A stretch of 64,000 bases of DNA from assembly GCF_001427865.1 (NCBI RefSeq), contig NZ_LMHH01000003.1, forward strand, positions 186,256-250,255, read 5' to 3'. Below the pieces are notes generated by a model. It searched no databases. It was given only the letters and a program-made list of their open reading frames with translations, and had not been told where the DNA came from. The stretch is from Altererythrobacter sp. Root672 (lineage in GTDB: Bacteria; Pseudomonadota; Alphaproteobacteria; Sphingomonadales; Sphingomonadaceae). This document shows positions 1-6,724 of the stretch, in pieces; position 1 is the first letter of the stretch; each line of letters opens with the position of its first letter. Made by a program: the position numbers and the translations under genes.

Positions 1-97
1 CGGCCTGCTGTTGCTGCGGAGCAAGGGGCACTTCGCCGGGCGCGCGATGCCGATCTTGAGGCACCTTACGGGACTCGCGCCGCCTGTCCTGGCTCAT
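1..97 (-). CDS. hypothetical protein, 5' fragment (runs off the left edge)
   Basis: An ATG at 97-95 on the minus strand opens a frame that stays open to the window edge for 32 codons. The visible N-terminus is basic and hydrophilic (MSQDRRRESRKV...) and ends in a run of glutamines. It starts 4 bases after the stop of the gene at 101-388, so the two are probably co-transcribed. A purine-rich GGAAAGTGAG lies just upstream of the start. No family is recognised and too little is visible to assign a function. Confidence 0.4.
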   Translation of the reverse strand, partial: MSQDRRRESRKVPQDRHRAPGEVPLAPQQQQA

Positions 98-100
98 CGC

Positions 101-388
101 TCACTTTCCTTCGGGAAGCGGCAGAGCGTCGAACTCCGCCCTGTCTTCCTTCGTGCGCCCGGAGAGCGTGGCCTTGGCGTCCCGGTCGGACGGTCCCGGC
201 GCGGTCGGGACATTGTCGCCGCCGCGCTCGATCGGGCTCGCCGGATAGGTCGCGCCCGGTGCGCCCACACCGGCCTGCTCGTGATCCTGCGCCTCACGAT
301 CCTTGACCGCTATGGCCGGAGCCTCTCCGGATTTGCGCGCGCGGAGCTGCACGCCACGTTGCTGTTGTTGCTTGTGTAAGGTCCACAT
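101..388 (-). CDS. small hydrophilic hypothetical protein (95 aa)
   Basis: The start at 388 (MWTLHKQQQQ...) is chosen because a strong AAGGAGG lies about 10 bases upstream; the longer frame beginning with TTG at 409 would place that Shine-Dalgarno inside the gene. The protein is low-complexity, rich in Ala, Pro, Asp and Arg, with no membrane segment or signal peptide, and looks intrinsically disordered. It lies divergently upstream of nrdB. No domain is recognised. Codon use fits the GC-rich background, so it is probably a real gene of unknown role. Confidence 0.5.
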   Translation of the reverse strand: MWTLHKQQQQRGVQLRARKSGEAPAIAVKDREAQDHEQAGVGAPGATYPASPIERGGDNVPTAPGPSDRDAKATLSGRTKEDRAEFDALPLPEGK

Positions 389-644
389 CGCCCGCTTGCC
401 TCCTTGCAAGCGCTACCGCCCGAATAGATCGGCTGGCAAAGGACCAATGCGGTGGAGAGGTGGTGGGTTCCAAACTTGCTGTTGGGCAAGCTCGACCGGG
501 CAAGTGCCGGGGATGGATTGGGATTGCCGGCGGCGCACCGAAATCAACCGGTTATCCCCGGCTCTAATTTTGTCCCTTGCTATCGAATCGGTGCCATGAT
601 TCCCTATGTAGGAGGTTCGCCGATCGGCCAACGGAGACCACAAG

Positions 645-1706
645 ATGTCGCTGCTCGAAGCACGCAAGACCTACAAGCCCTTTGAATACCCCTGGGCTTA
701 CGAGTTCTGGAAGCGCCAGCAGCAGATCCACTGGATGCCGGAGGAAGTGCCGCTGGGCGAAGACTGCCGCGACTGGGCGCAAAAGCTCTCGGATCACGAG
801 CGTAACCTGCTGACGCAGATCTTCCGCTTCTTCACCCAGGCCGACGTCGAGGTGCAGGACTGCTACCACGAGAAATACGGCCGCGTGTTCAAGCCGACCG
901 AGGTCAAGATGATGCTGGCCGCCTTCTCCAACATGGAGACGGTGCACATCGCGGCCTACAGCCACCTGCTCGACACGATCGGCATGCCGGAAAGCGAATA
1001 CGGCATGTTCCTCGAATACGAGGAGATGAAGGCCAAGCACGATTACCTGCAGGAATTCGGCGTCGACAACGACCAGGACATTGCCCGCACCCTGGCCATG
1101 TTCGGCGGCTTCACCGAAGGGCTGCAGCTGTTCGCCAGCTTCGCCATGCTGATGAACTTCCCGCGCTTCAACAAGATGAAGGGCATGGGCCAGATCGTCA
1201 GCTGGTCGGTGCGTGACGAGAGCCTGCACTGCGAAGGCATCACCCGCCTGTTCCACGCCTTCTGCGCCGAACGCGGCTGCCTGACAAAGGCGGTCAAGGA
1301 AGACATCATCGACGCCTGCCAGAAGACCGTGCGGCTGGAAGATGCCTTCATCGACCTCGCGTTCGAGCAGGGCCCGGTGCCCGGCATGACGGCGAAAGAG
1401 ATCAAGAAGTACATCCGCTACATCGCCGACTGGCGCCTCGGCCAGCTGGGCCTGCCGTCGATCTACATGGTCGACGACCACCCGCTCCCCTGGCTCGCCC
1501 CGCTGCTCAACGGCGTGGAGCACGCCAACTTCTTCGAAACCCGCGCGACCGAGTATTCGAAGGCCGCGACCCGCGGGAACTGGAACGACGTGTGGTCGAG
1601 CTTCGACAACCGCCACAAGGCGAAGAATGTCGCCGCGAACGAGGTGGGCGAGGTTAGCGAGCCGGGGTTGTTTGGCGAGACGCCGGGGGTGCAGGCGGCG
1701 GAGTAA
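645..1706 (+). CDS. nrdB: ribonucleoside-diphosphate reductase class Ia, beta subunit
   Basis: This is the small (R2) subunit of aerobic ribonucleotide reductase, which makes deoxyribonucleotides in the cytoplasm and holds the di-iron/tyrosyl radical cofactor. The iron ligands are visible: Asp67, Glu98 and His101 (METVH), Glu158 (GFTEGL), and Glu192 and His195 (DESLH). The radical tyrosine is Tyr105, four residues after His101, the same spacing as Tyr122 after His118 in E. coli NrdB. Length (353 aa) is normal for the family. A GGAG lies about 8 bases before the ATG. The partner nrdA is not in the window. No clear NrdR box was seen in 410-644. Confidence 0.97.
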   Translation: MSLLEARKTYKPFEYPWAYEFWKRQQQIHWMPEEVPLGEDCRDWAQKLSDHERNLLTQIFRFFTQADVEVQDCYHEKYGRVFKPTEVKMMLAAFSNMETVHIAAYSHLLDTIGMPESEYGMFLEYEEMKAKHDYLQEFGVDNDQDIARTLAMFGGFTEGLQLFASFAMLMNFPRFNKMKGMGQIVSWSVRDESLHCEGITRLFHAFCAERGCLTKAVKEDIIDACQKTVRLEDAFIDLAFEQGPVPGMTAKEIKKYIRYIADWRLGQLGLPSIYMVDDHPLPWLAPLLNGVEHANFFETRATEYSKAATRGNWNDVWSSFDNRHKAKNVAANEVGEVSEPGLFGETPGVQAAE

Positions 1707-1720
1707 GAATCTGCTAACGG

Positions 1721-1750
1721 TTGACATGTATGTCACCGCGACTATCTAAT
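1721..1750 (+). promoter_or_regulatory. sigma-70-type promoter for the toxin/HTH/DUF6941 island
   Basis: A perfect -35 TTGACA (1721-1726) is followed after 18 bases by TCTAAT (1745-1750), a 5/6 match to the -10 consensus. It begins 14 bases after the nrdB stop and points into the lower-GC island. Such a consensus-like promoter stands out in this GC-rich genome. It also implies that the first island gene starts downstream of about 1757. Confidence 0.6.
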
Positions 1751-1783
1751 CTCGTCCTAGGGGGGCTGGTTGGACATGTTGCG

Positions 1784-2206
1784 GTGCGCCTAGGCCCCCG
1801 TGATACTCGCGCCAGGAGACTCTTTTGGACGTCTGAGTTCGAGCTATGGAGTCGGAACGCATGTCAATCGCATCAAGGCAATTCGGTTGCCACCATAGCC
1901 GAACAGCTAAACACGGCGTTCGCCGATTTTGTAAGCGGTCGGCCGCTTTCAAGCGGTCTCGCGCGATGTGATCCGCCTCGAGGTGGAGGCATATGGCGAC
2001 TCAAAACACCAAGCCTTCGTCTCTACGGTTGGGCGGATGACGCCCAGTGCATGGTGCTGGCTTTAGGCGAGTTGGTGAGCGTGATAAAAGCTCCTGGCCC
2101 ACCGAAGGACCGCGACCTTGGTCGCGCTGCAGTCGCTGAGCGAAGGCGGCTCAAGTTGGATTTTAGACATGGTGAACGATTTGATCTCTTCCCAACCGCT
2201 CGTTGA
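1784..2206 (+). CDS. HigB/Gp49-like (RelE superfamily) toxin-like protein
   Basis: The central part (GGGIWRLKTPSLRLYGW followed by a hydrophobic strand and a Lys/Arg-rich helix) has the strand pattern of HigB/Gp49-type RelE-fold mRNA interferases. Those toxins cleave ribosome-bound mRNA and are neutralised by a neighbouring HTH antitoxin. The next gene encodes an HTH protein, matching the toxin-first order of higBA. The start is uncertain: the frame is open from 1721, but the promoter at 1721-1750 makes an internal start more likely, and GTG 1784 is the best candidate. The convincing protein sequence begins near 1880. The 3' end overlaps the next gene by 38 bases. The assignment rests on pattern and context. 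Confidence 0.45.
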   Translation: MRLGPRDTRARRLFWTSEFELWSRNACQSHQGNSVATIAEQLNTAFADFVSGRPLSSGLARCDPPRGGGIWRLKTPSLRLYGWADDAQCMVLALGELVSVIKAPGPPKDRDLGRAAVAERRRLKLDFRHGERFDLFPTAR

Positions 2207-2615
2207 CGAACGCGGGGCCGCCTTCGGTCGCTTGGTTAGTCGGGTCTTGGAGGCGCTAAACGATGCGGTTGACTACCGCAGATCCGAAGGCGTGACCGCC
2301 TCAAGCATAGCTGAAAAGCTTGGATGCCATAAGAGCGTGATTTCCAGGGTCTTGAGCGGGGCAACTCGCAATCTGACACTTCGTACAATTTCGGATATTC
2401 TGTGGGCTGTCGAATTTGATCCGAAGGACTTTCAGGCAGAACCAATAGAGAGTCTTGCTTCGATTTGTACGATTGAATCCGAACTTTCTATAGAAACGGT
2501 ATATTGGGCATCTTTTTCGTATCCCACTCAGACAATGAGTTTTGATCGCGTACTTGAGATTCAACAGTTTGGATCTGCAGTGCGCAAACCCGAGATCGCG
2601 ATGGCCTTTCAATGA
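2169..2615 (+). CDS. XRE-type HTH protein, antitoxin-like (148 aa)
   Basis: A helix-turn-helix is visible at about residues 40-75 (SSIAEKLGCHKSVISRVLSG, then LTLRTISDILWAVEFDP), the layout of XRE/HigA DNA-binding domains. The C-terminal half is unassigned. ATG 2169 is used; an upstream in-frame alternative start at 2118 would overlap the toxin-like gene by more. The stop overlaps the next ATG as ATGA, so translation is coupled. It probably represses its own promoter (1721-1750) and neutralises the upstream protein. Codon use is AT-richer than the flanks, which suggests horizontal acquisition. Confidence 0.6.
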   Translation: MVNDLISSQPLVDERGAAFGRLVSRVLEALNDAVDYRRSEGVTASSIAEKLGCHKSVISRVLSGATRNLTLRTISDILWAVEFDPKDFQAEPIESLASICTIESELSIETVYWASFSYPTQTMSFDRVLEIQQFGSAVRKPEIAMAFQ

Positions 2616-3127
2616 AAGAGCCCTACGGAATGACGGTCTTTTGCGACGACATTCGAGATGAGGTCTCAAATAAGAAGACGTATGTCGGTGTTTACGCCGG
2701 AGAAATGATCGTTGGCGACGGCTTGCCGGCAATGGTTCCATCACTCGGATTGGCGATAAAATATCTTGAGCCATTCGATATGCCCGTTCAACCGGTGAGT
2801 ATTAGAGTTTTTGCTCCGGGAGAGGGAGGGGATAGCGAAGTCCTCGTTGACGTTGAATTGCCCGCAGACAGACCTCAGCGTCCTCTTGGAAATCAGACCG
2901 ATCCATTGGCTGAGTTTCGTGCTCACATGCTCGATTTCAGGTTCTCCCCGTTACTGATCAAGGCCGAAGGCCACATTAAAGTCCGAGCCTATGTCGGCGA
3001 CGAGGAGAAAGAAATTAGGCTAGGTTCATTGCGCATTCGGAAACTGACATCCGAAGACGGGGCTCATTCTGATCAGGTGCAGGTCTTGGAAAGTCGAGCG
3101 AAAGCTGGAAAGCGCGCTACTTTTTAG
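2612..3127 (+). CDS. DUF6941-like protein (171 aa)
   Basis: The N-terminus (MTVFCDDIRDEVSNKKTYVG, then VYAGEMIV) resembles the DUF6941 family, small soluble proteins of unknown function often found near mobile or defence genes. A mostly beta-strand, globular cytoplasmic protein is predicted, with no signal peptide or membrane helix. ATG overlaps the preceding stop by 4 bases (ATGA), so it is the third gene of the toxin/HTH operon. Base composition is clearly less GC-rich than neighbouring genes. The family assignment is from memory of the N-terminal pattern. Confidence 0.55.
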   Translation: MKEPYGMTVFCDDIRDEVSNKKTYVGVYAGEMIVGDGLPAMVPSLGLAIKYLEPFDMPVQPVSIRVFAPGEGGDSEVLVDVELPADRPQRPLGNQTDPLAEFRAHMLDFRFSPLLIKAEGHIKVRAYVGDEEKEIRLGSLRIRKLTSEDGAHSDQVQVLESRAKAGKRATF

Positions 3128-3263
3128 GAATCTGACGAGGCCAAGAGGCCGCGCCTTCCAATGAGAATCTCCCTCTGCACTCTTTGAATTCTGCTTCCCG
3201 AACTGCACGGGCAGGAGCCTTGCGTCCAAGCTCTTGAGGCAGATCTAATATCTTCCGGAGAGG
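3118..3263 (-). pseudogene. decayed SEC-C motif gene remnant
   Basis: On the minus strand the pieces LGRKAP, CPCSSGS and FKECRGRF appear in order but in shifted frames. Removing one base loss and one base gain rebuilds a normal zinc-binding SEC-C motif (GRKAPCPCSSGSRFKECRG) followed by a short tail and a TAG at 3120-3118. A TAG at 3266-3264 closes the frame upstream, so no full gene remains. It overlaps the end of the DUF6941 gene. A second broken SEC-C gene lies at 3797-4107. Confidence 0.4.
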
Positions 3264-3303
3264 CTAGCACTCGCTCATATGACCTATACCGGGGCGCTGC
3301 ATC

Positions 3304-3697
3304 TTGACAAAACAAACCAAATAGGTTACACCCCCGCCGTCAGAATGCCACTGACAAGCGACGGGTGCGGGGGCTGGAAGCTTCGCTCTCACTCCCGCGT
3401 TAGGCCGGCGCTCTCTCGCGACATCCGCAAGAGGGTGTCACGCCAGGATACGAGGATCAGGGCCTGGGATAGCAACCAGTCGCCCGGTGACAACGGCAGG
3501 CGGGACTTGCGAGCCCTAACCGCTAGCCTCCTCGTCGCCTCAGGGCCGAGTAGCGAGTTCAGACGCAGCCCTCGCCGCCGTTCGCATCATGCTCGCGCAA
3601 GGCAGACCTGTGATGCCCAGGCAGCGCCGGCCTTACCCGTCCGCGTTTTACTCTTCCCGGCGTTAGGCCCGCATTCGCCAGCGGGTGGTTGGGTGTG
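3304..3697 (+). ncRNA. candidate structured ncRNA / repeat element, copy A
   Basis: This stretch is a diverged copy of 39801-40166. Both open with TTGACA, five variable bases, then the identical 14-mer AACCAAATAGGTTA (inverted repeat AACC-N5-GGTT). Both continue with the same series of hairpins. In copy A, GCGGGGG (3367-3373) can pair either with CCCCCGC (3331-3337) or with CTCCCGC (3392-3398). A later stem pairs GGCGG (3499-3503) with CCGCT (3520-3524). Relative to copy B the changes give G-U pairs on the + strand, so pairing is kept there. The two copies differ by gaps that break any shared reading frame, so it does not look coding. It could instead be a mobile palindromic repeat. Confidence 0.5.
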
Positions 3698-3710
3698 TCT
3701 GGAGCCCAAG

Positions 3711-3846
3711 ATCCTCCTCGAGCTTGCTCGGGGAGGGGGACCGTTCCGCAAAGCGGAATGGTGGAGGGGCGTTGTGTTGTTCCGCTTGCCCCTCCGTCAC
3801 GCGCTTTCAGCGCGCGCCACCTCCCCGAGACGAGCTCGGGGAGGAT
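3711..3846. repeat. palindromic repeat family R1, copy 1
   Basis: About 135 bp bounded by inverted ends of the type ATCCTCC...GAGCTTGCTCGGGGAGG and CTCCCCGAGACGAGCTCGGGG, with an inner GGTGGAGGGGC...GCCCCTCCGTCA inverted pair. Related copies lie at 18701-18832, 33423-33552 and 54819-54951, with a shorter piece at 40427-40451. This copy runs into the 3' end of the SEC-C pseudogene at 3797-4107. Confidence 0.8.
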
Positions 3847-4107
3847 CGGCGAGGTACCTCACCGCCAATAGTCTCGCCGCTCCGCGCCGTCGAAACCGGC
3901 CGGAGGTCAGGCAGCAGCGTTTGAAAGCTCTTTCCTGAGCCGCACGGGCAAGGGTCGTTGCGGCCGAGCTTTTCGAGCAGCTCTATTTCACCGCCCTTGA
4001 TCGTCCGCTGACCGCGCTTGACGCGGGTCTCGCTCGGGTAGCCCTTACGCCGCTTGCTGGTCCGCTCGAAAGCAGGGGAGCGTGTCGGGGTCTTGGTACT
4101 TTGGCAT
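3797..4107 (-). pseudogene. SEC-C motif protein, frameshifted twice
   Basis: SEC-C motifs are small zinc-binding modules (CxC...CC or CH) found in SecA tails and in stand-alone proteins. Starting at ATG 4107 (MPK), the frame is lost after three codons. The body ([20 protein letters not shown] through [15 protein letters not shown]) is read in another frame, and one extra T in a TTT run inside the motif pushes the expected FKRCC into a third frame. Correcting both single-base changes gives an uninterrupted protein ending ...[10 protein letters not shown]. The last codons run into repeat R1. Either the gene is dead or there are two sequencing errors. A second SEC-C remnant lies about 0.6 kb away. 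Confidence 0.6.
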
Positions 4108-4269
4108 GAAAGCCTCCCATCTTTTTTTGGCCTCAAGCGCCGGCGGGGCCATCCGGCCCCTTGGCTTTCCTCGCATAAGCTCGGGCGGCCGGTCGGCCTT
4201 GCGGTCCGCTGGTCGCGGACCGGACTCGCGCTCCCACTAAGGGGTGCGCGGGTCCGGTCCCTTTCTCAC

Positions 4270-4659
4270 TCAATGGAGCATCGCTCGCTCCGGTTTGGCG
4301 ACCACTTGCCAGCGGTCGCGGTAGAGGACCTGGCCCGGGTCGCGGGTCCAAATCCGTTCGATCGGTACGCCGCATTCCTCGAGCAAGGCGGCGAGAACGT
4401 AGGCGTGGCCCACCATCTCGCGCGCGTCGTCGCGGAACCAGCACACGCCGTCCGACCACTTGCGGCCCTTTGCCACCACGCCGAAACGGCTGGGGATCGG
4501 GAGCCAATGGTTGAACCAGTCGACCTCGTCGCGGAGCGCGAGGAGAACCGGATCGGGGTGTTCTTCGTGGCGCCACAGCACGTCGCCGGCCACGCCGAAC
4601 AAGCCCGGAGCCACGCGCGCCCGCGTGACCGTGCCGGGCACGGTGAAACGCAAATACAT
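4270..4659 (-). CDS. hypothetical protein (129 aa)
   Basis: The start at 4659 (MYLRFTVPGTVTRARV...) is supported by GAGGGG about 7 bases upstream; the longer frame from 4695 lacks such a site. The protein is soluble, Trp-rich (DWFNHWLP, WSDGVCWFRDD) and has no signal peptide. The second half (AREMVGHAYVLAALLEECGVPIERIW) predicts helices. No family is recognised. It lies between a SEC-C pseudogene and a gene-free stretch. Confidence 0.55.
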   Translation of the reverse strand: MYLRFTVPGTVTRARVAPGLFGVAGDVLWRHEEHPDPVLLALRDEVDWFNHWLPIPSRFGVVAKGRKWSDGVCWFRDDAREMVGHAYVLAALLEECGVPIERIWTRDPGQVLYRDRWQVVAKPERAMLH

Positions 4660-5093
4660 GGGGATGCCCCTCGGATGCCCGGCCACGCCGCGCACCCCTA
4701 TCGGGGCGGGTCAGCTGCGGTGGGCGTTCGACTTACAGGTGACGCGCAGGACCAAGGGCCTGCATGCGGAAGCGTCGGGGGGCAGCTTGACTGCAAACAT
4801 CGTACGGCCTCCTTCGGCGCGTCACCCACGGCCTATCCGCGAGCGGGACGGCGCCTCTAGGGGCGCTTGCAGGAAAGGGCAAGTCCGTCATGCCGGGAGA
4901 GGCGGTGTGCTTCGCCCCTTTGCGTGAAGCGGACAGACCGCGTCGCCCCGCCCCAGTAGTGAACACTCACCCACACCCGCTGGACTTTGACGTCAACACG
5001 GCTAGCTTCCCTGCGGTGCGGACGGCCCTTCTCATGGTCGCGGGGCCCGGCTGCCACGAAAAAACAAAACTCGTTCTGGGGGAGTTTCATCAC
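4660..5093. other. gene-free stretch (434 bp)
   Basis: Several frames are open here by GC bias, but none has a Shine-Dalgarno or plausible protein composition. A reading frame on the + strand from 4890 is only the upstream extension of the DUF1097 gene. No terminator, repeat copy or RNA was recognised. Confidence 0.4.
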
Positions 5094-5591
5094 ATGCCTG
5101 CATTATTCGCACTCGCCACGTCGGTGGGCTTGCTCGCCGTCCTCGATACCTGGCTGTTCGTCGTGCCGCTGGCCACGTTCCTGCCGGGCCTGGTCTGGAT
5201 CTCGTTCATCGCCTGGGGCTGCCACTTCCATTCGGGCGGCGGCGTCAAGGGTAGCACCACCGCGGTCGTCGGCATGAGCTTCGGCGCTCTCGTCGGCATG
5301 GTCGCCGTGATGCTCGCGAGCGGCCCGCTGGCCGGCGCCGGCGATTTCGCCGCTCCGATCGCGGTTGGCCTTGGCGCGGCGGTCATCTGCCTTGCCAGCG
5401 CCGTGTCGCTGCTCTCGACGATCCCGGCCAGCGTCTATGGCTTTGCCGCCATCGCCGGCCCGATCCTGCTGGCGGGTCTCGCTCCTGAAAAGGCGATCAT
5501 CCCGACCATCGTGTCGGTGATCATCGGCGCCCTGTTCGGCTTCGTCTCCGAACTGCTGGCGAACGCGCTGACCAAGAAACCAGCCGCCTAA
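5094..5591 (+). CDS. DUF1097 family inner-membrane protein (165 aa)
   Basis: A hydrophobic protein with about five to six predicted membrane helices (MPALFALATSVGLLAVLDTW, FLPGLVWISFIAWGCHFHSG and glycine-rich segments up to AIIPTIVSVIIGALFGFVSE). The WISFIAWGCHFHSGG region and overall layout match DUF1097 proteins such as E. coli YcdZ, whose function is unknown. ATG 5094 is preceded by GGGGGAG about 10 bases away, which favours it over the upstream in-frame extension from 4890. A strong terminator follows at 5633-5669, so it is probably a single-gene unit. Confidence 0.75.
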   Translation: MPALFALATSVGLLAVLDTWLFVVPLATFLPGLVWISFIAWGCHFHSGGGVKGSTTAVVGMSFGALVGMVAVMLASGPLAGAGDFAAPIAVGLGAAVICLASAVSLLSTIPASVYGFAAIAGPILLAGLAPEKAIIPTIVSVIIGALFGFVSELLANALTKKPAA

Positions 5592-5632
5592 ATCCGAGCG
5601 CGGCAATCCGCCGCGTTCCCGGTGAAATCGAT

Positions 5633-5669
5633 AAGCCGCCCGGCCTCCAAGCCGGGCGGCTTAACTTTT
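5633..5669 (+). terminator. rho-independent terminator after the DUF1097 gene
   Basis: A perfect 12-bp stem, AAGCCGCCCGGC / GCCGGGCGGCTT (5633-5644 and 5651-5662), with a 6-base loop is followed by AACTTTTCTT. It sits 42 bases after the DUF1097 stop. Confidence 0.8.
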
Positions 5670-5696
5670 CTTCGCCACGCTTAAGCGACTCTCTAT

Positions 5697-5729
5697 TGCC
5701 TATTCTCAAGCAAAATGGTTGAGAAGGCA
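5697..5729. promoter_or_regulatory. inverted repeat, possible operator
   Basis: TGCC-TA-TTCTCAA (5697-5709) faces TTGAGAA-GGCA (5719-5729) across a 9-base spacer. The left arm plus spacer (5699-5715) is 16/17 identical to 47798-47814 in front of the tauE/safE gene. It lies about 120 bases upstream of the small protein/hydrolase pair. Nothing identifies the binding protein. Confidence 0.35.
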
Positions 5730-5849
5730 TTGTCTGCACCATGCAGGCCGCGGCTTTTGATCGATGTCAGCTTGCTCCGCGTCACCAACGGCTAAAGCGC
5801 ACGGACCGACGCGACCACGCGGGCTCGTGCTCCCCACAGGAGAAAACGA

Positions 5850-6002
5850 ATGCCCAACACCTATCGAATTCCCGCCCAGCAGTGGAGTTCCTACGCTGCG
5901 CTGACGCCGCTGCCGCACCCCTCATGGGGCCGCCTCACCGACTCGGTCGAGCGCGTGGCGTCGATCACAGCGCCCGAGTTCTGGTCGCGTCTCGGCCTTT
6001 AG
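5850..6002 (+). CDS. small hypothetical protein (50 aa)
   Basis: MPNTYRIPAQQWSSYAALTP, then about 30 residues ending EFWSRLGL. The ATG has CAGGAGAAAACGA in front, a good Shine-Dalgarno with 7-base spacing. It ends 32 bases before the hydrolase gene at 6035 and is probably co-transcribed with it. It is soluble and aromatic-rich (three Trp), with no signal peptide. No family is recognised. Confidence 0.5.
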   Translation: MPNTYRIPAQQWSSYAALTPLPHPSWGRLTDSVERVASITAPEFWSRLGL

Positions 6003-6034
6003 GCATGCACCCCGGCAAGCGAGGAGCATCTGAC

Positions 6035-6700
6035 ATGCTGTGGAATTATCCCGAGGCGGAAGAACCGTTGTTCCTGATCGTACCTGGGCTGTTCAATAGC
6101 GGGCCCGATCACTGGCAGACCCAGTGGGAAAGCCAGCTGCCCCACAGCGCCCGTGTCGAACTCGGCCTGTGGGATGATCCGCAACGCAATGCCTGGGTCA
6201 ACCAGCTCAACCTGGCGATCCATAGCGCCGGACGGCCCGTCATCCTGGTCGCGCACAGCCTCGGCTGCCACGCGGTCTCCTGGTGGGCCGAATATGAGCG
6301 GCCGGACCCGAGCGGACCGGTGAAGGGCGCCCTGCTGGTCGCCCCGCCGGAGGTCGAGAACCCCGGCCTCGACGAGCGGCTCGCGCGGTTCTCGCCGGTG
6401 GTGAAGCAGTCGTTGCCGTTCCCCTCGATCGTGGTCGCCAGTCGGGACGATCCCTACATCGCCTTCGGCCGCGCCCGAAGGCTGGCGCGGATCTGGAAGA
6501 GCCGGTTCGTCGATGCGGGCTGGCTCGGCCACATCAATAGCGAGTCCAACTTGCGGGAGTGGCCCTTCGGCCTGTTCCTGCTGCGCCAGCTGCGCGACAG
6601 CGTCGCTCCGGCGCTGCAGCCGCTGGTGGCGGGCGGGAACTACGAGGCGCTGCTGCGCTCAAGGAATGGCACCGGGGCGCGCTCCCTCGCGTTCCGGTGA
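6035..6700 (+). CDS. RBBP9/YdeN-type alpha/beta hydrolase (221 aa)
   Basis: The N-terminus (LFLIVPGLFNSGPDHWQTQW) and the nucleophile elbow VAHSLGC are hallmarks of the RBBP9/YdeN (DUF1234-like) serine hydrolase family. The likely triad is Ser in AHSLG, Asp in ASRDDPY, and His in WLGHINS. Length is near the family norm plus a short C-terminal tail. The start at ATG 6035 has GAGGAG 8 bases upstream; the frame is open further upstream, but that region encodes the 50-aa protein in another frame. It is probably cytoplasmic with an unknown ester or amide substrate. Confidence 0.8.
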   Translation: MLWNYPEAEEPLFLIVPGLFNSGPDHWQTQWESQLPHSARVELGLWDDPQRNAWVNQLNLAIHSAGRPVILVAHSLGCHAVSWWAEYERPDPSGPVKGALLVAPPEVENPGLDERLARFSPVVKQSLPFPSIVVASRDDPYIAFGRARRLARIWKSRFVDAGWLGHINSESNLREWPFGLFLLRQLRDSVAPALQPLVAGGNYEALLRSRNGTGARSLAFR

Positions 6701-6724
6701 ATGGGGGCGGCGGGCCCCCGTTGG

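Noticed and set aside
549-560. TTATCCCCG, a DnaA-box-like sequence upstream of nrdB
   Set aside because: Two mismatches to TTATCCACA and no second box nearby; not enough for a DnaA site.
3279-3938. A + strand frame of 219 codons across copy A and repeat R1
   Set aside because: It runs through a structured repeat and a palindromic repeat, lacks a ribosome site, and has an Arg/Ser/Pro-rich shadow composition.
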